NCBI RefSeq assembly: GCF_019192735.1
Contig: NZ_JAHTKP010000024.1
Location: 1-64,000 of the forward strand
Origin: Kitasatospora aureofaciens
GTDB lineage: Bacteria; Actinomycetota; Actinomycetes; Streptomycetales; Streptomycetaceae
DNA length: 64,000 bases
Direction: 5' to 3'
Shown here: positions 16,591 through 24,711 of the stretch, piece by piece
Layout: each line of letters starts with the position of its first letter
Numbering within the stretch: position 1 is the first letter of the stretch
Made by a program: the position numbers and the translations under genes
Notes under the pieces: model-generated
Seen by the model: only the letters and a program-made list of their open reading frames with translations
The model's database searches: none
Told to the model about the DNA's origin: nothing

Positions 16591-17481
16591 TCAGGTGGTC
16601 GTGACAGGTGCGTGCCGTTCGCTGAGCCGGCGCACGTCCCGGGCGACGCGAGGGTCGGTCGCTGCGCGGAACGGCGTCACCGGGTGCGCCTGGGCTCCGA
16701 TGACGATGCCGGTCCGGCCCGCAAGGGCGTCGTCGGTGGCGGCGACGATCGAGGGCTGGGCAGCCACGGCCGCCGGACCCGAGGTGGAGCGTTCGAACCT
16801 GCGGCGCACCAGCGGCCACAGCAGCCGCAGGGCTGGTGAGACGATCTTCGGGTCGGTCAGGGTGCCGCTGGTCATGTCGGTCGCGGCGCCTCCGGGGTCG
16901 GCGGCGAAGACAGAGACGACCGTGCCTTTCAGTCGGGTGGCCAGGTCGAGCGTGTAGGCGAGGTTGGCGAGCTTGGCGCGGCCGTACCAGTGGAAGCCGT
17001 AGTAGCCGCCGGGCGGCTCGACGGCGTCGAAGGACCGCTTCGCGAGCCCGACCGCACCCGAGGTCACGTTCACGATTCTGCTCGGCGCCCCGGCCGTCAG
17101 CGTGGGCAGCAGCAGTTCCGTCAGCAGGTACGGCGAGAGGTGGTTGACGACGAATGACGCTTCGATCCCATCCAGGGTCCGTCGCTCCGGGAACATCGCC
17201 CCAACGTTGTTGACCAGCACGGTCAGCGGTTCGCCGGAGGCGGCATGCTCGGAGGCGATCCGGTCGGCGAGCGCGCGCACCTGGTCGAGGGAGCCGAGGT
17301 CGGCGGGCAGGAACCGCGCGGGGTGTGCCGGGTTCGCCGCGCTTATCCGGTCGACCGCCCGGGCGCCCCGGTCGGCGTTGCGTCCGACCACGGTCACTGA
17401 GAACCCGGCGCCGGCCAGCCCCAGGGCCGTCTCCAATCCGATGCCGGCCGTCCCCGCCGTGACCACAGCTGTCTTCGTCAT
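16591..17481 (-). CDS. Short-chain dehydrogenase/reductase
   Basis: A 296-residue NAD(P)-dependent SDR. The cofactor glycine motif is TAGTAGIGLETA near residue 9, with VVGRNADRG after the second strand (the Arg suggests NADPH). NNVGAM replaces the common NNAG, and the catalytic Tyr and Lys are in WYGRAKLANLAY. The overall layout is that of the retinol-dehydrogenase/protochlorophyllide-reductase-like SDRs. The start ATG has GGAGGAG directly upstream. Two copies of the CGGAT-N5-ATCCG box precede it, so it is probably controlled by the TetR protein encoded just downstream. The substrate is unknown. Confidence 0.88.
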   Translation of the reverse strand: MTKTAVVTAGTAGIGLETALGLAGAGFSVTVVGRNADRGARAVDRISAANPAHPARFLPADLGSLDQVRALADRIASEHAASGEPLTVLVNNVGAMFPERRTLDGIEASFVVNHLSPYLLTELLLPTLTAGAPSRIVNVTSGAVGLAKRSFDAVEPPGGYYGFHWYGRAKLANLAYTLDLATRLKGTVVSVFAADPGGAATDMTSGTLTDPKIVSPALRLLWPLVRRRFERSTSGPAAVAAQPSIVAATDDALAGRTGIVIGAQAHPVTPFRAATDPRVARDVRRLSERHAPVTTT

Positions 17482-17501
17482 GTGCTCCTCCACCCAGTCA
17501 T

Positions 17502-17556
17502 GCGGATAGTTCATCCGCTTAGCGGGACCGTAACACACAATCGGATGATCTATCCG
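17502..17556. promoter_or_regulatory. Two TetR operator copies upstream of the SDR gene
   Basis: GCGGAT-AGTTC-ATCCGC (17502-17518) and CGGAT-GATCT-ATCCG (17542-17556) have the same outer arms and 5-base spacer as the site at 16539-16553. They lie 39 bases apart, about four helical turns, so two dimers could bind one face. Confidence 0.6.
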
Positions 17557-17614
17557 CTTAGGGATTTGGTCGGCCGAACAGGCAAGGCCGGGTGGCATGA
17601 ACCCGCTCCGATCC

Positions 17615-17820
17615 CGAGACCCTGGCACCGGACGGAAGATGTCGACGATCGCCGTTTCGGGGCCGCCCGGCACCCGGACGCCATGGTCGTGGGCGATCAC
17701 GTGGTCGCCCTCGGCGAATATGCGCGTCACCTCGGCGGGAGACGGGGGAAGTCCGTCCTGAGGGTTTCGACGAACTCCCCGAAGCCCTCCAACCCGTCGG
17801 TGATCCGGGTCGCGGCCTGT
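17615..17820 (-). pseudogene. SnoaL/NTF2-like gene remnant with frameshift
   Basis: Two minus-strand frames carry consecutive pieces of one protein: ITDGLEGFGEFVETLRTDFP ends at a stop, and the next frame continues VTRIFAEGDHVIAHDHGVR, VPGGPETAIVDIFRPV. This is the pattern of small SnoaL-like (NTF2-fold) proteins. A frameshift and missing ends mark it as decayed. Confidence 0.5.
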
Positions 17821-17824
17821 CAGC

Positions 17825-18220
17825 TCAGGAGTTGAGGGTGTGTCCGGTCGTTGCGTCCACGTGGTCGGGGATCTCGTCGTGGCGATCGCCCACGGTCGGT
17901 GTTCCGGTCGGCTCGAACATGAGGATCGCGGCGCCGGACGGGGCGTACGGTTTGTGCTCCGTTCCTCGCGGGACGGTGAAGACCGTCCCTTGTGGGAGCA
18001 GGACCGTGCGCTCGCCATCGGGCTCGCGCAAGGAGATGTGCAGCTCTCCGTCGAGTACCAGGAAGAACTCGTCGGTGTCGTCGTGGGCGTGCCAGATGTG
18101 TTCGCCCTCGACCTTGGCGATACGGACGTCGTAGTCGTTGACGCGCGTGACGATGCGGGGGCTCCACAGCGCATCGAAGGAGGCCAGAGCCTTGCGAAGG
18201 GGGATCGGCTGGTTACTCAT
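17825..18220 (-). CDS. Cupin domain protein
   Basis: A 131-residue single-domain cupin. The two metal-binding motifs are GEHIWHAHDDTDEFFLVLDG (His, His, Glu) and VFTVPRGTEHKPYAP (late His). Such proteins are often dioxygenases, isomerases or sugar epimerase-like proteins, or ligand sensors; the reaction here is unknown. It is divergent from the GlxA-type regulator at 18273, with about 50 bases between starts, so joint control is likely. Confidence 0.85.
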   Translation of the reverse strand: MSNQPIPLRKALASFDALWSPRIVTRVNDYDVRIAKVEGEHIWHAHDDTDEFFLVLDGELHISLREPDGERTVLLPQGTVFTVPRGTEHKPYAPSGAAILMFEPTGTPTVGDRHDEIPDHVDATTGHTLNS

Positions 18221-18272
18221 GGGCTCATCCTGAGCCGTTTCGCACGGTCGGTGTGAGTGCTAGGAATTGCAC

Positions 18273-19265
18273 ATGGCGAAAGAATCCTCGCATCAGGCTC
18301 ACGTGGCGCGCGTACACCGGGTGGTCGTGATCGTGGACGAGAACTCGAACCCCTTCGAGCTCGGCTGTGCGACCGAGGTCTTCGGTCTGCGCAGACCGGA
18401 GATCGGCCGCGATCTCTACGACTTCAGGCTCTGCTCCCCCGAGCCCTGCAGCCCGATGCGAGACGGATTCTTCACGCTCACGGGAGTCGCAGGCTTGGAG
18501 GCGGCCGATGCCGCGGACACCTTGATCGTCCCTAACCGCCCCGACGTCGAGGTGCCCCGCCGACCGGCTGTGCTCGATGCCGTCCGACGGGCGCACGCGC
18601 GCGGTGCGCGCCTGATCGGCTTCTGCAGCGGCGCCTTCACCCTGGCCGAGGCCGGAGTTCTCGACGGGCGCCGGGCCACCGCGCACTGGCAGTGGGCGGA
18701 TTCCTTCCGGGCCCGCTTCCCTTCTGTCCACCTCGAATCGGACGTGCTGTTCGTGGACGACGGTGACATCCTCACCGCTGCGGGGAGCGCGGCTGCACTC
18801 GATCTCGGGCTGCATGTGGTCCGCCGCGACCATGGCGCGGAGGTTGCCAACTCCGTGAGCCGGCGACTGGTCTTCGCGGCGCACCGGGACGGCGGACAGC
18901 GGCAGTTCGTGGAGCGTCCCATGCCCGACCTGCCGGACGAGTCCCTGGCACCTGTCCTGGCCTGGGCGCAGGAACGGCTGGACTCACCCCTCACGGTGTC
19001 GGACCTCGCCGCACGGGCGGCGGTCAGCCCGGCAACGCTGCATCGCCGCTTTCGGGCACAACTCGGAACCACCCCGCTGATGTGGCTCACGGGGGAACGG
19101 CTTGCCCTGGCCTGCCGGCTGATCGAGCGAGGCGAGTCCCGCTTCGAGGTGGTCGCACGGCGGAGCGGGCTTGGCACCGCTGCAAACCTGCGTGCGCTGA
19201 TGCGCCGCGAGACGGGCATCACTCCGTCGGCGTACAAGCGCCGGTTCGGACCCGAGGTGAAGTGA
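18273..19265 (+). CDS. GlxA-type regulator (DJ-1/PfpI domain plus AraC HTH)
   Basis: A 330-residue regulator. Residues about 10-180 form a DJ-1/PfpI-like domain with the nucleophile elbow GARLIGFCSGAFTLAEAG and a TAAGSAAALDLGLHVVRRDH segment. The C-terminus is an AraC-type double helix-turn-helix (LAARAAVSPATLHRRFRAQL and GLGTAANLRALMRRETG). Proteins of this layout control catabolic genes. Start: ATG 18273 with AGGAAT upstream. It probably controls the divergent cupin gene at 17825-18220. Confidence 0.85.
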   Translation: MAKESSHQAHVARVHRVVVIVDENSNPFELGCATEVFGLRRPEIGRDLYDFRLCSPEPCSPMRDGFFTLTGVAGLEAADAADTLIVPNRPDVEVPRRPAVLDAVRRAHARGARLIGFCSGAFTLAEAGVLDGRRATAHWQWADSFRARFPSVHLESDVLFVDDGDILTAAGSAAALDLGLHVVRRDHGAEVANSVSRRLVFAAHRDGGQRQFVERPMPDLPDESLAPVLAWAQERLDSPLTVSDLAARAAVSPATLHRRFRAQLGTTPLMWLTGERLALACRLIERGESRFEVVARRSGLGTAANLRALMRRETGITPSAYKRRFGPEVK

Positions 19266-19379
19266 GCCCGAGGTGCATTGACGACCAACGGCTGTCGCCT
19301 CGGCAGCCCTTGTCCGGGTCGACGCGTGTCCCTGGAGTGGCCGGGTCGCGACCGGCTGGGGGAAGGGCGAGAACGACTG

Positions 19380-19580
19380 ATGAGGCGTCTTGTTCTGCAG
19401 TCCCGGGTCGGCGACACCGCGGTGGAGCTGGTCAGGGCCGTCGCGGCCGCCCACGGCCTCTGGGCGCAGGTCGAGTACCTTCCCGAGTACCCGGTGACCG
19501 AGACCGACGCGGTCGGGACCGGCTTCCTGGCGGACACCGTCCGGCAAGTCTTCGGCGAGGAGCGCTTCCGGCCGATCGGC
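19380..19580 (+). pseudogene. Fragment of an M20-type amidohydrolase
   Basis: From ATG 19380 the frame contains DTAVELVRAVAAAHGLWAQV, EYLPEYPVTETDAVG and FLADTVRQVFGEERF, which match an inner section of M20-family amidohydrolases. The metal-binding start and the end are missing; the frame then runs into the next gene without homology. It is a remnant rather than a working gene. Confidence 0.45.
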
Positions 19581-19679
19581 CGAGAGGCGATTCGCAGCAA
19601 TCGCCTGCTTCGCCCGCCTGGCCTCGGTCGATGGACGACATGGCAACAGGGGATGATGGGAAGTTCAGGCAAGGAAGGA

Positions 19680-20018
19680 ATGATCACGCACATGACCGAT
19701 CCGCGCGAAGTGGTCGAGCAGCAGCTCGCCGCCTACAACAGCCACGATATCGACGCCTTCGCCGCCACCTACGCCGAGGACGTCCTGGTCCACCGGCGTG
19801 ACGGCAGCCGGCTGCAGGGCCGTCAAGCTCTGCGTGACACGTACGCCGGGCTCTTCGCCGAAGGCCGCTGCCGGGCGGAGATCCTGGGGCGACTCAGCGA
19901 AGGCGACTGGGTGGTCGACCACGAACTCGCCCACGGCCTGGCCGACGATCCGCTCCGCGTCCTGGTGGCCTACCGTGTGCGCGAAGGTCTTATCGACCGC
20001 GTCGACTTCCTCGGCTGA
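19680..20018 (+). CDS. NTF2-like (SnoaL-type) small protein
   Basis: A 112-residue protein of the NTF2/SnoaL fold: PREVVEQQLAAYNSHDIDAF, FAATYAEDVLVHR, GRQALRDTYAGLFAEG and a C-terminal YRVREGLIDRVDFLG. The fold includes small isomerases, cyclases and binding proteins, and the sequence does not define which. ATG 19680 follows AAGGA closely; ATG 19692 is an alternative. A 9-bp-stem hairpin at 20055-20080 follows it and separates it from the convergent biosynthetic operon. Confidence 0.75.
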   Translation: MITHMTDPREVVEQQLAAYNSHDIDAFAATYAEDVLVHRRDGSRLQGRQALRDTYAGLFAEGRCRAEILGRLSEGDWVVDHELAHGLADDPLRVLVAYRVREGLIDRVDFLG

Positions 20019-20054
20019 GCAGCACGGTCCCGTACCGGCGGCCACCGCGCAGCG

Positions 20055-20080
20055 CCCGCTCGGTCTGCTGCCCGAGCGGG
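20055..20080. terminator. Hairpin between convergent transcripts
   Basis: CCCGCTCGG pairs with CCGAGCGGG around an 8-nt loop. It lies between the plus-strand NTF2-like gene and the end of the minus-strand biosynthetic operon, so it may stop both. Confidence 0.55.
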
Positions 20081-20095
20081 CCCGCCGAGGGACGG

Positions 20096-21280
20096 TCAGG
20101 GGTGCGGCGGGGGCTGGGGGGTGTGGAGCCAGGCGAGGCGGTGGTGGAGGGCGTCCTCGGTGAGAGGGCGTAGGCGGTTGTTGCGGGCCCGGGCATGGGG
20201 GCCGGCGGGGTGGAAGAGGTCGGTGCCCATGCGGCGGGAGAAGAGTTGGATGCGGGCGGTGCGGTCGCGGCGGGTGGTGTCGTAGCGGGTCAGGCGGGCG
20301 GGGATGTCGTCGGGGGCGGCGTGGGTGAGGAGGGCGCCGAGGGTGACGGCGTCTTCGAGGGCCTGGCAGGCGCCCTGGGCGGCGTACTGGAGCATGGGGT
20401 GGGCGGCGTCGCCCAGGAGGGTGACGCGGCCTCGGGTCCAGGTGTCGGCGGGGTCACGGTCGCACAGGACCCAGCGCCGCCAGGTGCGGCCGAGTTCGAG
20501 CAGGGCCCGGGGGGTGGGGGCGAGGTCGGGGAAGCGGGCGAGGACGGTGGCGCGGGGGGCGGGCTGTCCGGAGACGGCTTCGGTGGCGCCGTCGTCGAGG
20601 ACGGCGGCGAGGTTGAGGCGGGTGCCGGCGGCGACGGTGTAGTGGATGACGTGGCAGCCGGGCCCGGCCCACAAGGTGACGGCGTTGGAGCGCAGGTGCC
20701 GGGGGACGTCGGCGATGGGCACCAGGGTTCGGTAGATGGTGTGGCCGGTGGGATGAGGTGGACCGTCGTCCAGGAGGCGGGCGCGCACGGTGGAGCGGAT
20801 GCCGTCGGCGCCGATGAGCAGGTCGCCGGTGTGGGTGCGGCCGTCGGCGGTGGTGGCGGTGACGTGGGCGGGGTCCTGGGTGTGGTGGACGAGGCCGGCG
20901 CCGGGCAGCAGGCGGATGCGGTCGTCCGTACGGCAGGCGTCGAGCAGGGGGGTGTGCAGGTCGCTGCGATGGACGACGGCGTACGGGTTGCCGAAGCGGC
21001 GGCGGTAACGGGCGGTGACCGGTACGGCGGTGAGTCGCTCGCCGGTGACGGCGTCCATCAGGCGCAGTTCGTCGACCAGTACGGCGCGTTCGCGTACGGC
21101 GTGGCCGACGCCGAGCCGGTCGAGGGCGTGGAAGCCGTTGGGGGCGATCTGGATGCCGGCACCGATCTCGGTGAAGGCGTCCTGGCGTTCGAGGACGGTG
21201 ACGCGGTGGCCGGCCGTCGCGAGGGCCAGGGCGGTGGCGAGGCCGCCGATGCCGCCGCCGGCGACGAGGGCGTGGATCAT
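20096..21280 (-). CDS. FAD-dependent aromatic monooxygenase
   Basis: A 394-residue class A flavin monooxygenase of the salicylate/3-hydroxybenzoate hydroxylase type. It has the FAD fingerprint GGGIGGLATALALATAGHRV, the DG motif LLIGADGIRSTVRARL and the second FAD motif RVTLLGDAAHPMLQYAAQGA. Known relatives hydroxylate phenols, some with loss of a carboxyl group. It is the last gene of the operon; its ATG overlaps the stop of the PhzE-type gene by 4 bases. Given the upstream genes, the likely substrate is 3-hydroxyanthranilate or its prenylated form, to be turned toward an aminoquinol. That assignment is inference. Confidence 0.88.
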   Translation of the reverse strand: MIHALVAGGGIGGLATALALATAGHRVTVLERQDAFTEIGAGIQIAPNGFHALDRLGVGHAVRERAVLVDELRLMDAVTGERLTAVPVTARYRRRFGNPYAVVHRSDLHTPLLDACRTDDRIRLLPGAGLVHHTQDPAHVTATTADGRTHTGDLLIGADGIRSTVRARLLDDGPPHPTGHTIYRTLVPIADVPRHLRSNAVTLWAGPGCHVIHYTVAAGTRLNLAAVLDDGATEAVSGQPAPRATVLARFPDLAPTPRALLELGRTWRRWVLCDRDPADTWTRGRVTLLGDAAHPMLQYAAQGACQALEDAVTLGALLTHAAPDDIPARLTRYDTTRRDRTARIQLFSRRMGTDLFHPAGPHARARNNRLRPLTEDALHHRLAWLHTPQPPPHP

Positions 21281-23235
21281 GCCGCTCCCCCGCGCTCGGG
21301 GAGCTCGCCGGGGGGCAGGGTCCCGGTGAGGAGCGTGGCGAGGATGCGGGGTCCGTCGTGGGTGAGGACGGATTCGGCATGGAACTGGACGGAGGCGAAG
21401 TGCGGACCGCGCAGGGCGTGGACCTCGCCGTCGTGGGGGTCGCGGCTGATCGTGACGGGGCCGGCGTGGGGGTGGTGGAGGGTGTCGCGGTCGGCGCGGG
21501 CGGCGTGGGTGTTGTAGAAGCCGACGTCTTCTCGGCGACCGAACAGGTCGATGGTGCGGCGTACGCCCTGGTTGGGGTGGGTGCGGCGGGTCAGGGGCAG
21601 GCCGAGGTGGGCGGCGAGGATCTGGTGGCTGAGGCAGACGGCGAAGAAGGGGTGGCGGGCGGCGAGCAGGGTGCGCAGGACGGCTGTCAGGTGGGTGACG
21701 GCGGGGTGGCGGGGGTCGCGGGGGTCGCCGGGGCCGGGGCCGAGGATGACCAGGTCGTAGGCGGTGGGGTCCGGGATCCGGTCGTGGCGGCGGACGGTGG
21801 CGTGCAGGCCCAGGGCGCGGATCTGGTGGGCGAGCATGGCGGTGAAGGTGTCCTCGGCGTCGACGAGGAGGGCGCGGCGGCCGGCCAGGGCCGTGTGGGG
21901 GTCGGAGCGGCGGCCGGGTTCGGTGAGCCAGAAGTCGGCGCTGCGGGCGTGATGGGCGCTCAGGGCGGCCTGGACGTCGGGGTGGGTGGCGAAGCGTTCG
22001 GGTGCGGTGTCGGTGAGGGCGGCCAGCAGGGCGGCGGCCTTGACGCGGGTCTCGCGGGCCTCGGCTTCGGGGCGGCTGTGGCGGACCAGGGTGGCGCCGA
22101 CGTCGATGCTCAGGCGGCCGTCGGGGGTGAGGTCGGCGGTGCGGATGAGGATGGCGGAGTCGAGGGTGCGCCCACCGCGCGTGTCGCGTCCGATGAGGGC
22201 GGCGATGCCGCTGTAGTAGCCGCGTCCGGTGGGTTCGTGGCGGGCGATGACGGCGGTGGCGTTCTCCAGGGGTGAGCCGGTGACGGTCGGCGCGAACATG
22301 GTCTCCCTGAGGATGTGGCGCACGTCCTGGTCGGTGTGGCCCTCGATGAGGTACTCGGTGTGGGCCAGGCGGGTCATCTCCTTGAGGCGGGGGCCGATCA
22401 GGCGGGGGCCGTCCGGGCAGATGCGGGCCATCATCTTGAGTTCCTCGTCGACGACCATGGACAGTTCGTCGGCTTCCTTGCGGTCGTCGAGGAAGGCCAG
22501 GACGCCCGCCAGGGTGGCTCCGCCCGGGGGGTAGCAGTAGGTGCCGCTGATGGGGTTCATGACGGCGGTCGACTCGTGCAGGCTGAGGTGGCGTTCGGGG
22601 GTGGCCCCGACCAGGACGCGCTCGCCGGTGTGGACGAGGAAGGTCCAGTGGGTGCCGCTCTCGCGCTCCAGCAGGCGGCGGTAGAAGGAGAGGACGGCGG
22701 CGGTGGAGAAGCCGGGCAGCCAGGCGGTGTAGGTGCGCCGGATCACGAAGTTCGCGCCCTGGCCGGTGCCGATCTCGTCGGCGACGACGCGGCGCACGGT
22801 GTCCGCGTAGGCCTGGTCGGAGAGGTCGAAGCCGGCCTGGTCGAGCTTGACCGGTTCGTCGGGCAGCCGGGTGAGGACGTCCGCGAGCGGCAGGGCCTGG
22901 TGGGCGGTGACGGTCATCGCGACCAGGGGTCGGCCGTCGTCGTGGGCGGTGTAGCCGCGTTCGGTGATCTGCCGGTAGGGCACCAGGACGAGCAGGTCGT
23001 GGCCGCCGGGCGGGAACGACTGCCCGGGCGGCGCGGGCTGCCCGGGCGGCGCGGGGTCGCCGGGCAGGGGCAGGTCGGCCAGGGTGGCGCAGGGGGCGGG
23101 GTCGGCGAGCAGGACCTCGACGGTGGCCGGGTCGGTGTGCGGGCGGTGCAACAGCGCGAAGGCGCCGGCGGTGCCGGTCAGGACGCGTTCCAGCAGGTCC
23201 GGCTCGCCTCCGCCGCCGGGCGATGCGGTCAGCAC
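21277..23235 (-). CDS. phzE: 2-amino-2-desoxyisochorismate synthase (PhzE type)
   Basis: A 652-residue fusion of an anthranilate-synthase-like chorismate domain and a glutamine amidotransferase. The first domain has VMNPISGTYCYPPGG (about residue 226) and the active-site stretch ELSMVVDEELKMMARICPDG, TVTGSPLENATAVI and GRGYYSGIAALIG. The second has ILGPGPGDPRDPRHP, the nucleophile Cys in FFAVCLSHQILAAHLG (about residue 534) and VQFHAESVLTHDG. PhzE makes 2-amino-2-desoxyisochorismate from chorismate and glutamine. The GTG at 23235 follows GGAGGAG and overlaps the end of the PhzD-type gene by 7 bases. The phenazine genes phzF, phzG and phzA/B are not here. Confidence 0.92.
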   Translation of the reverse strand: MLTASPGGGGEPDLLERVLTGTAGAFALLHRPHTDPATVEVLLADPAPCATLADLPLPGDPAPPGQPAPPGQSFPPGGHDLLVLVPYRQITERGYTAHDDGRPLVAMTVTAHQALPLADVLTRLPDEPVKLDQAGFDLSDQAYADTVRRVVADEIGTGQGANFVIRRTYTAWLPGFSTAAVLSFYRRLLERESGTHWTFLVHTGERVLVGATPERHLSLHESTAVMNPISGTYCYPPGGATLAGVLAFLDDRKEADELSMVVDEELKMMARICPDGPRLIGPRLKEMTRLAHTEYLIEGHTDQDVRHILRETMFAPTVTGSPLENATAVIARHEPTGRGYYSGIAALIGRDTRGGRTLDSAILIRTADLTPDGRLSIDVGATLVRHSRPEAEARETRVKAAALLAALTDTAPERFATHPDVQAALSAHHARSADFWLTEPGRRSDPHTALAGRRALLVDAEDTFTAMLAHQIRALGLHATVRRHDRIPDPTAYDLVILGPGPGDPRDPRHPAVTHLTAVLRTLLAARHPFFAVCLSHQILAAHLGLPLTRRTHPNQGVRRTIDLFGRREDVGFYNTHAARADRDTLHHPHAGPVTISRDPHDGEVHALRGPHFASVQFHAESVLTHDGPRILATLLTGTLPPGELPERGGAA

Positions 23236-23891
23236 GGCTCCTCCGCGCGTCCGGTGGTGAGCGTGTCGCACAGGGCGGCCGTGGTGACGACGGCGGCGCA
23301 GCTCTGGGCGGCGTACGTCAGGGCGCTGTGATGATGGTCGGCGGAGAGGTCGGCGACGGCGTCGCCGGCCAGGAAGGCCCGGATGTCGTGGGTGAAGGCG
23401 TCGACGGCGGTGGTGAGGACGCCGATGTGGGCGTAGACCCCGCACAGCAGGAGCTGGTCGCGCCCGGCCTCGCGCATCCGGGTGAGCAGGTCGGTGCGGA
23501 AGAAGGCGCTGTAGCGCCATTTGGTGAACTGCCAGTCGTGGGGGCCGGGTTCGAGGGGGGTGACGATGCGGCGGTGTTGTGGGGTGAGGGTCATGCCGGG
23601 GCCCCAGAAGTCGGCGAGCAGGCCGCGCTCCTCGGGGGTCATGCCGCCGGGCTGGGCGGTGTAGGCGACGGGGACGCCCAGCGCCGCGCAGTGGCCGCGC
23701 AGCCGTGCGATGTTGCGGATGAGCGGCTCCCGCGGCGAGGTGCCCACGGGGAAGGGGCGGAGGAAGTACTCCTGCATGTCGTGGATGAGCAGGACGGCGC
23801 GGTGCGGGTCGGCGCGCCAGTCGACGACCGGCGCGGGGAGGTCGTCCGGCTGGGGCAGCGGGTAGGGCTCGACTGGTGGGAGGCCGGACAT
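23229..23891 (-). CDS. phzD: Isochorismatase-family hydrolase (PhzD type)
   Basis: A 220-residue isochorismatase-like hydrolase. The catalytic Asp is in VLLIHDMQEYFLRPF, the Lys in TKWRYSAFFRTDLL and the Cys position in LLLCGVYAHIGVLTTAVDAF. PhzD removes pyruvate from 2-amino-2-desoxyisochorismate to give trans-2,3-dihydro-3-hydroxyanthranilate. It sits directly upstream of the PhzE-type gene with overlap, which supports this substrate over isochorismate. The ATG at 23891 lies 43 bases after the SDR gene and has its own purine-rich site. Confidence 0.92.
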   Translation of the reverse strand: MSGLPPVEPYPLPQPDDLPAPVVDWRADPHRAVLLIHDMQEYFLRPFPVGTSPREPLIRNIARLRGHCAALGVPVAYTAQPGGMTPEERGLLADFWGPGMTLTPQHRRIVTPLEPGPHDWQFTKWRYSAFFRTDLLTRMREAGRDQLLLCGVYAHIGVLTTAVDAFTHDIRAFLAGDAVADLSADHHHSALTYAAQSCAAVVTTAALCDTLTTGRAEEPC

Positions 23892-23934
23892 CGGTGGCGT
23901 GCGGTCCTTTCCGGTGGGAGGGGTTGACGGGGTC

Positions 23935-24711
23935 TCAGCTGGGGGTGCCGAGGGTGGCGCCGCCGTCGACGGTGAGGGTCTCCAGGGTGATGTGGCCGGC
24001 CTGGTCGGAGAGCAGGAAGCGGACGGCGTGGGCGACGTCGAGGGGCGTGGCGACCTTCCCCAGCGGGATGGCGGTGCGGTACGCGGCGGGGTTTCCGGCG
24101 ACGGCGGCGGAGGCGGCGGCGCCGGGCGGGTGCATGCCGTGCAGCATCGGGGTGTCGGTGGAGCCGGGGGCGACCACGTTGCAGCGGATGTTGTGGCGGG
24201 CGACCTCCAGGCCGAGGCACCTGGTGAAGGCGGTGGCGGCGGCCTTGGAGGCGGCGTAGGCAGCCATCTCGGTGCGGGCGGTGGCGGCGGCGTTGGAGGC
24301 GACGGTGACCAGGGCGCCGCGCCGGCGCGGGACCATCCGGTTGACGACGGCGCGGGAGAGCAGGAAGACGCCGGTGGTGTTGACGGCGAGGGTGGTGTGC
24401 CAGTCCTCGTCGCTGAGGTGGCGGGCTTCGGCGAGGCGCAGGACGCCGGCGGCGTTGACGAGGTGGTCGATCGGCCCGGTGTCGTGTTCGACGGCCTCGA
24501 CGAGCGCTTCGACGGCGGCGCGGGAGGTGACGTCCGCCGGGTGGGCGAGCACGGGCAGGCCGTCCGCGGTGAGTTTGCCGACGACGGTGGCGAGCCGGTG
24601 CTCGTCCCGGTCGACGGCGACGACGGTGGCGCCCTGTTCGGCGAGGACGCGGGCGACGGCGGCGCCGATGCCGCCGGCGGCTCCGCTGACCAGGGCGATG
24701 CCGGTGTTCAT
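23935..24711 (-). CDS. EntA/DhbA-type dihydro-aromatic dehydrogenase
   Basis: A 258-residue SDR with the glycine motif VSGAAGGIGAAVARVL, NAAGVLRL, catalytic YAASKAAATAFTRCL and the end GKVATPLDVAHAVRFLLSDQ and HITLETLTVDGGATLG, a pattern close to 2,3-dihydro-2,3-dihydroxybenzoate dehydrogenases (EntA, DhbA). Placed between PhzD and the later genes, it most likely oxidises trans-2,3-dihydro-3-hydroxyanthranilate to 3-hydroxyanthranilate, ending the ring-forming steps. Its ATG overlaps the upstream flavoprotein gene by 4 bases. Confidence 0.9.
   Translation of the reverse strand: MNTGIALVSGAAGGIGAAVARVLAEQGATVVAVDRDEHRLATVVGKLTADGLPVLAHPADVTSRAAVEALVEAVEHDTGPIDHLVNAAGVLRLAEARHLSDEDWHTTLAVNTTGVFLLSRAVVNRMVPRRRGALVTVASNAAATARTEMAAYAASKAAATAFTRCLGLEVARHNIRCNVVAPGSTDTPMLHGMHPPGAAASAAVAGNPAAYRTAIPLGKVATPLDVAHAVRFLLSDQAGHITLETLTVDGGATLGTPS

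Noticed and set aside
20195..23331. Long plus-strand frames opposite the biosynthetic operon, rich in Gly, Val and Ala
   Set aside because: They are antisense shadows of high-GC coding sequence; they show no motif, no ribosome-binding site and poor amino-acid balance, while the minus strand has full enzyme families.
20096..24711. A phenazine biosynthetic cluster
   Set aside because: PhzE and PhzD are present, but PhzF, PhzG, PhzA/B and PhzC are not, and an EntA-type dehydrogenase follows instead. A 3-hydroxyanthranilate route fits better.
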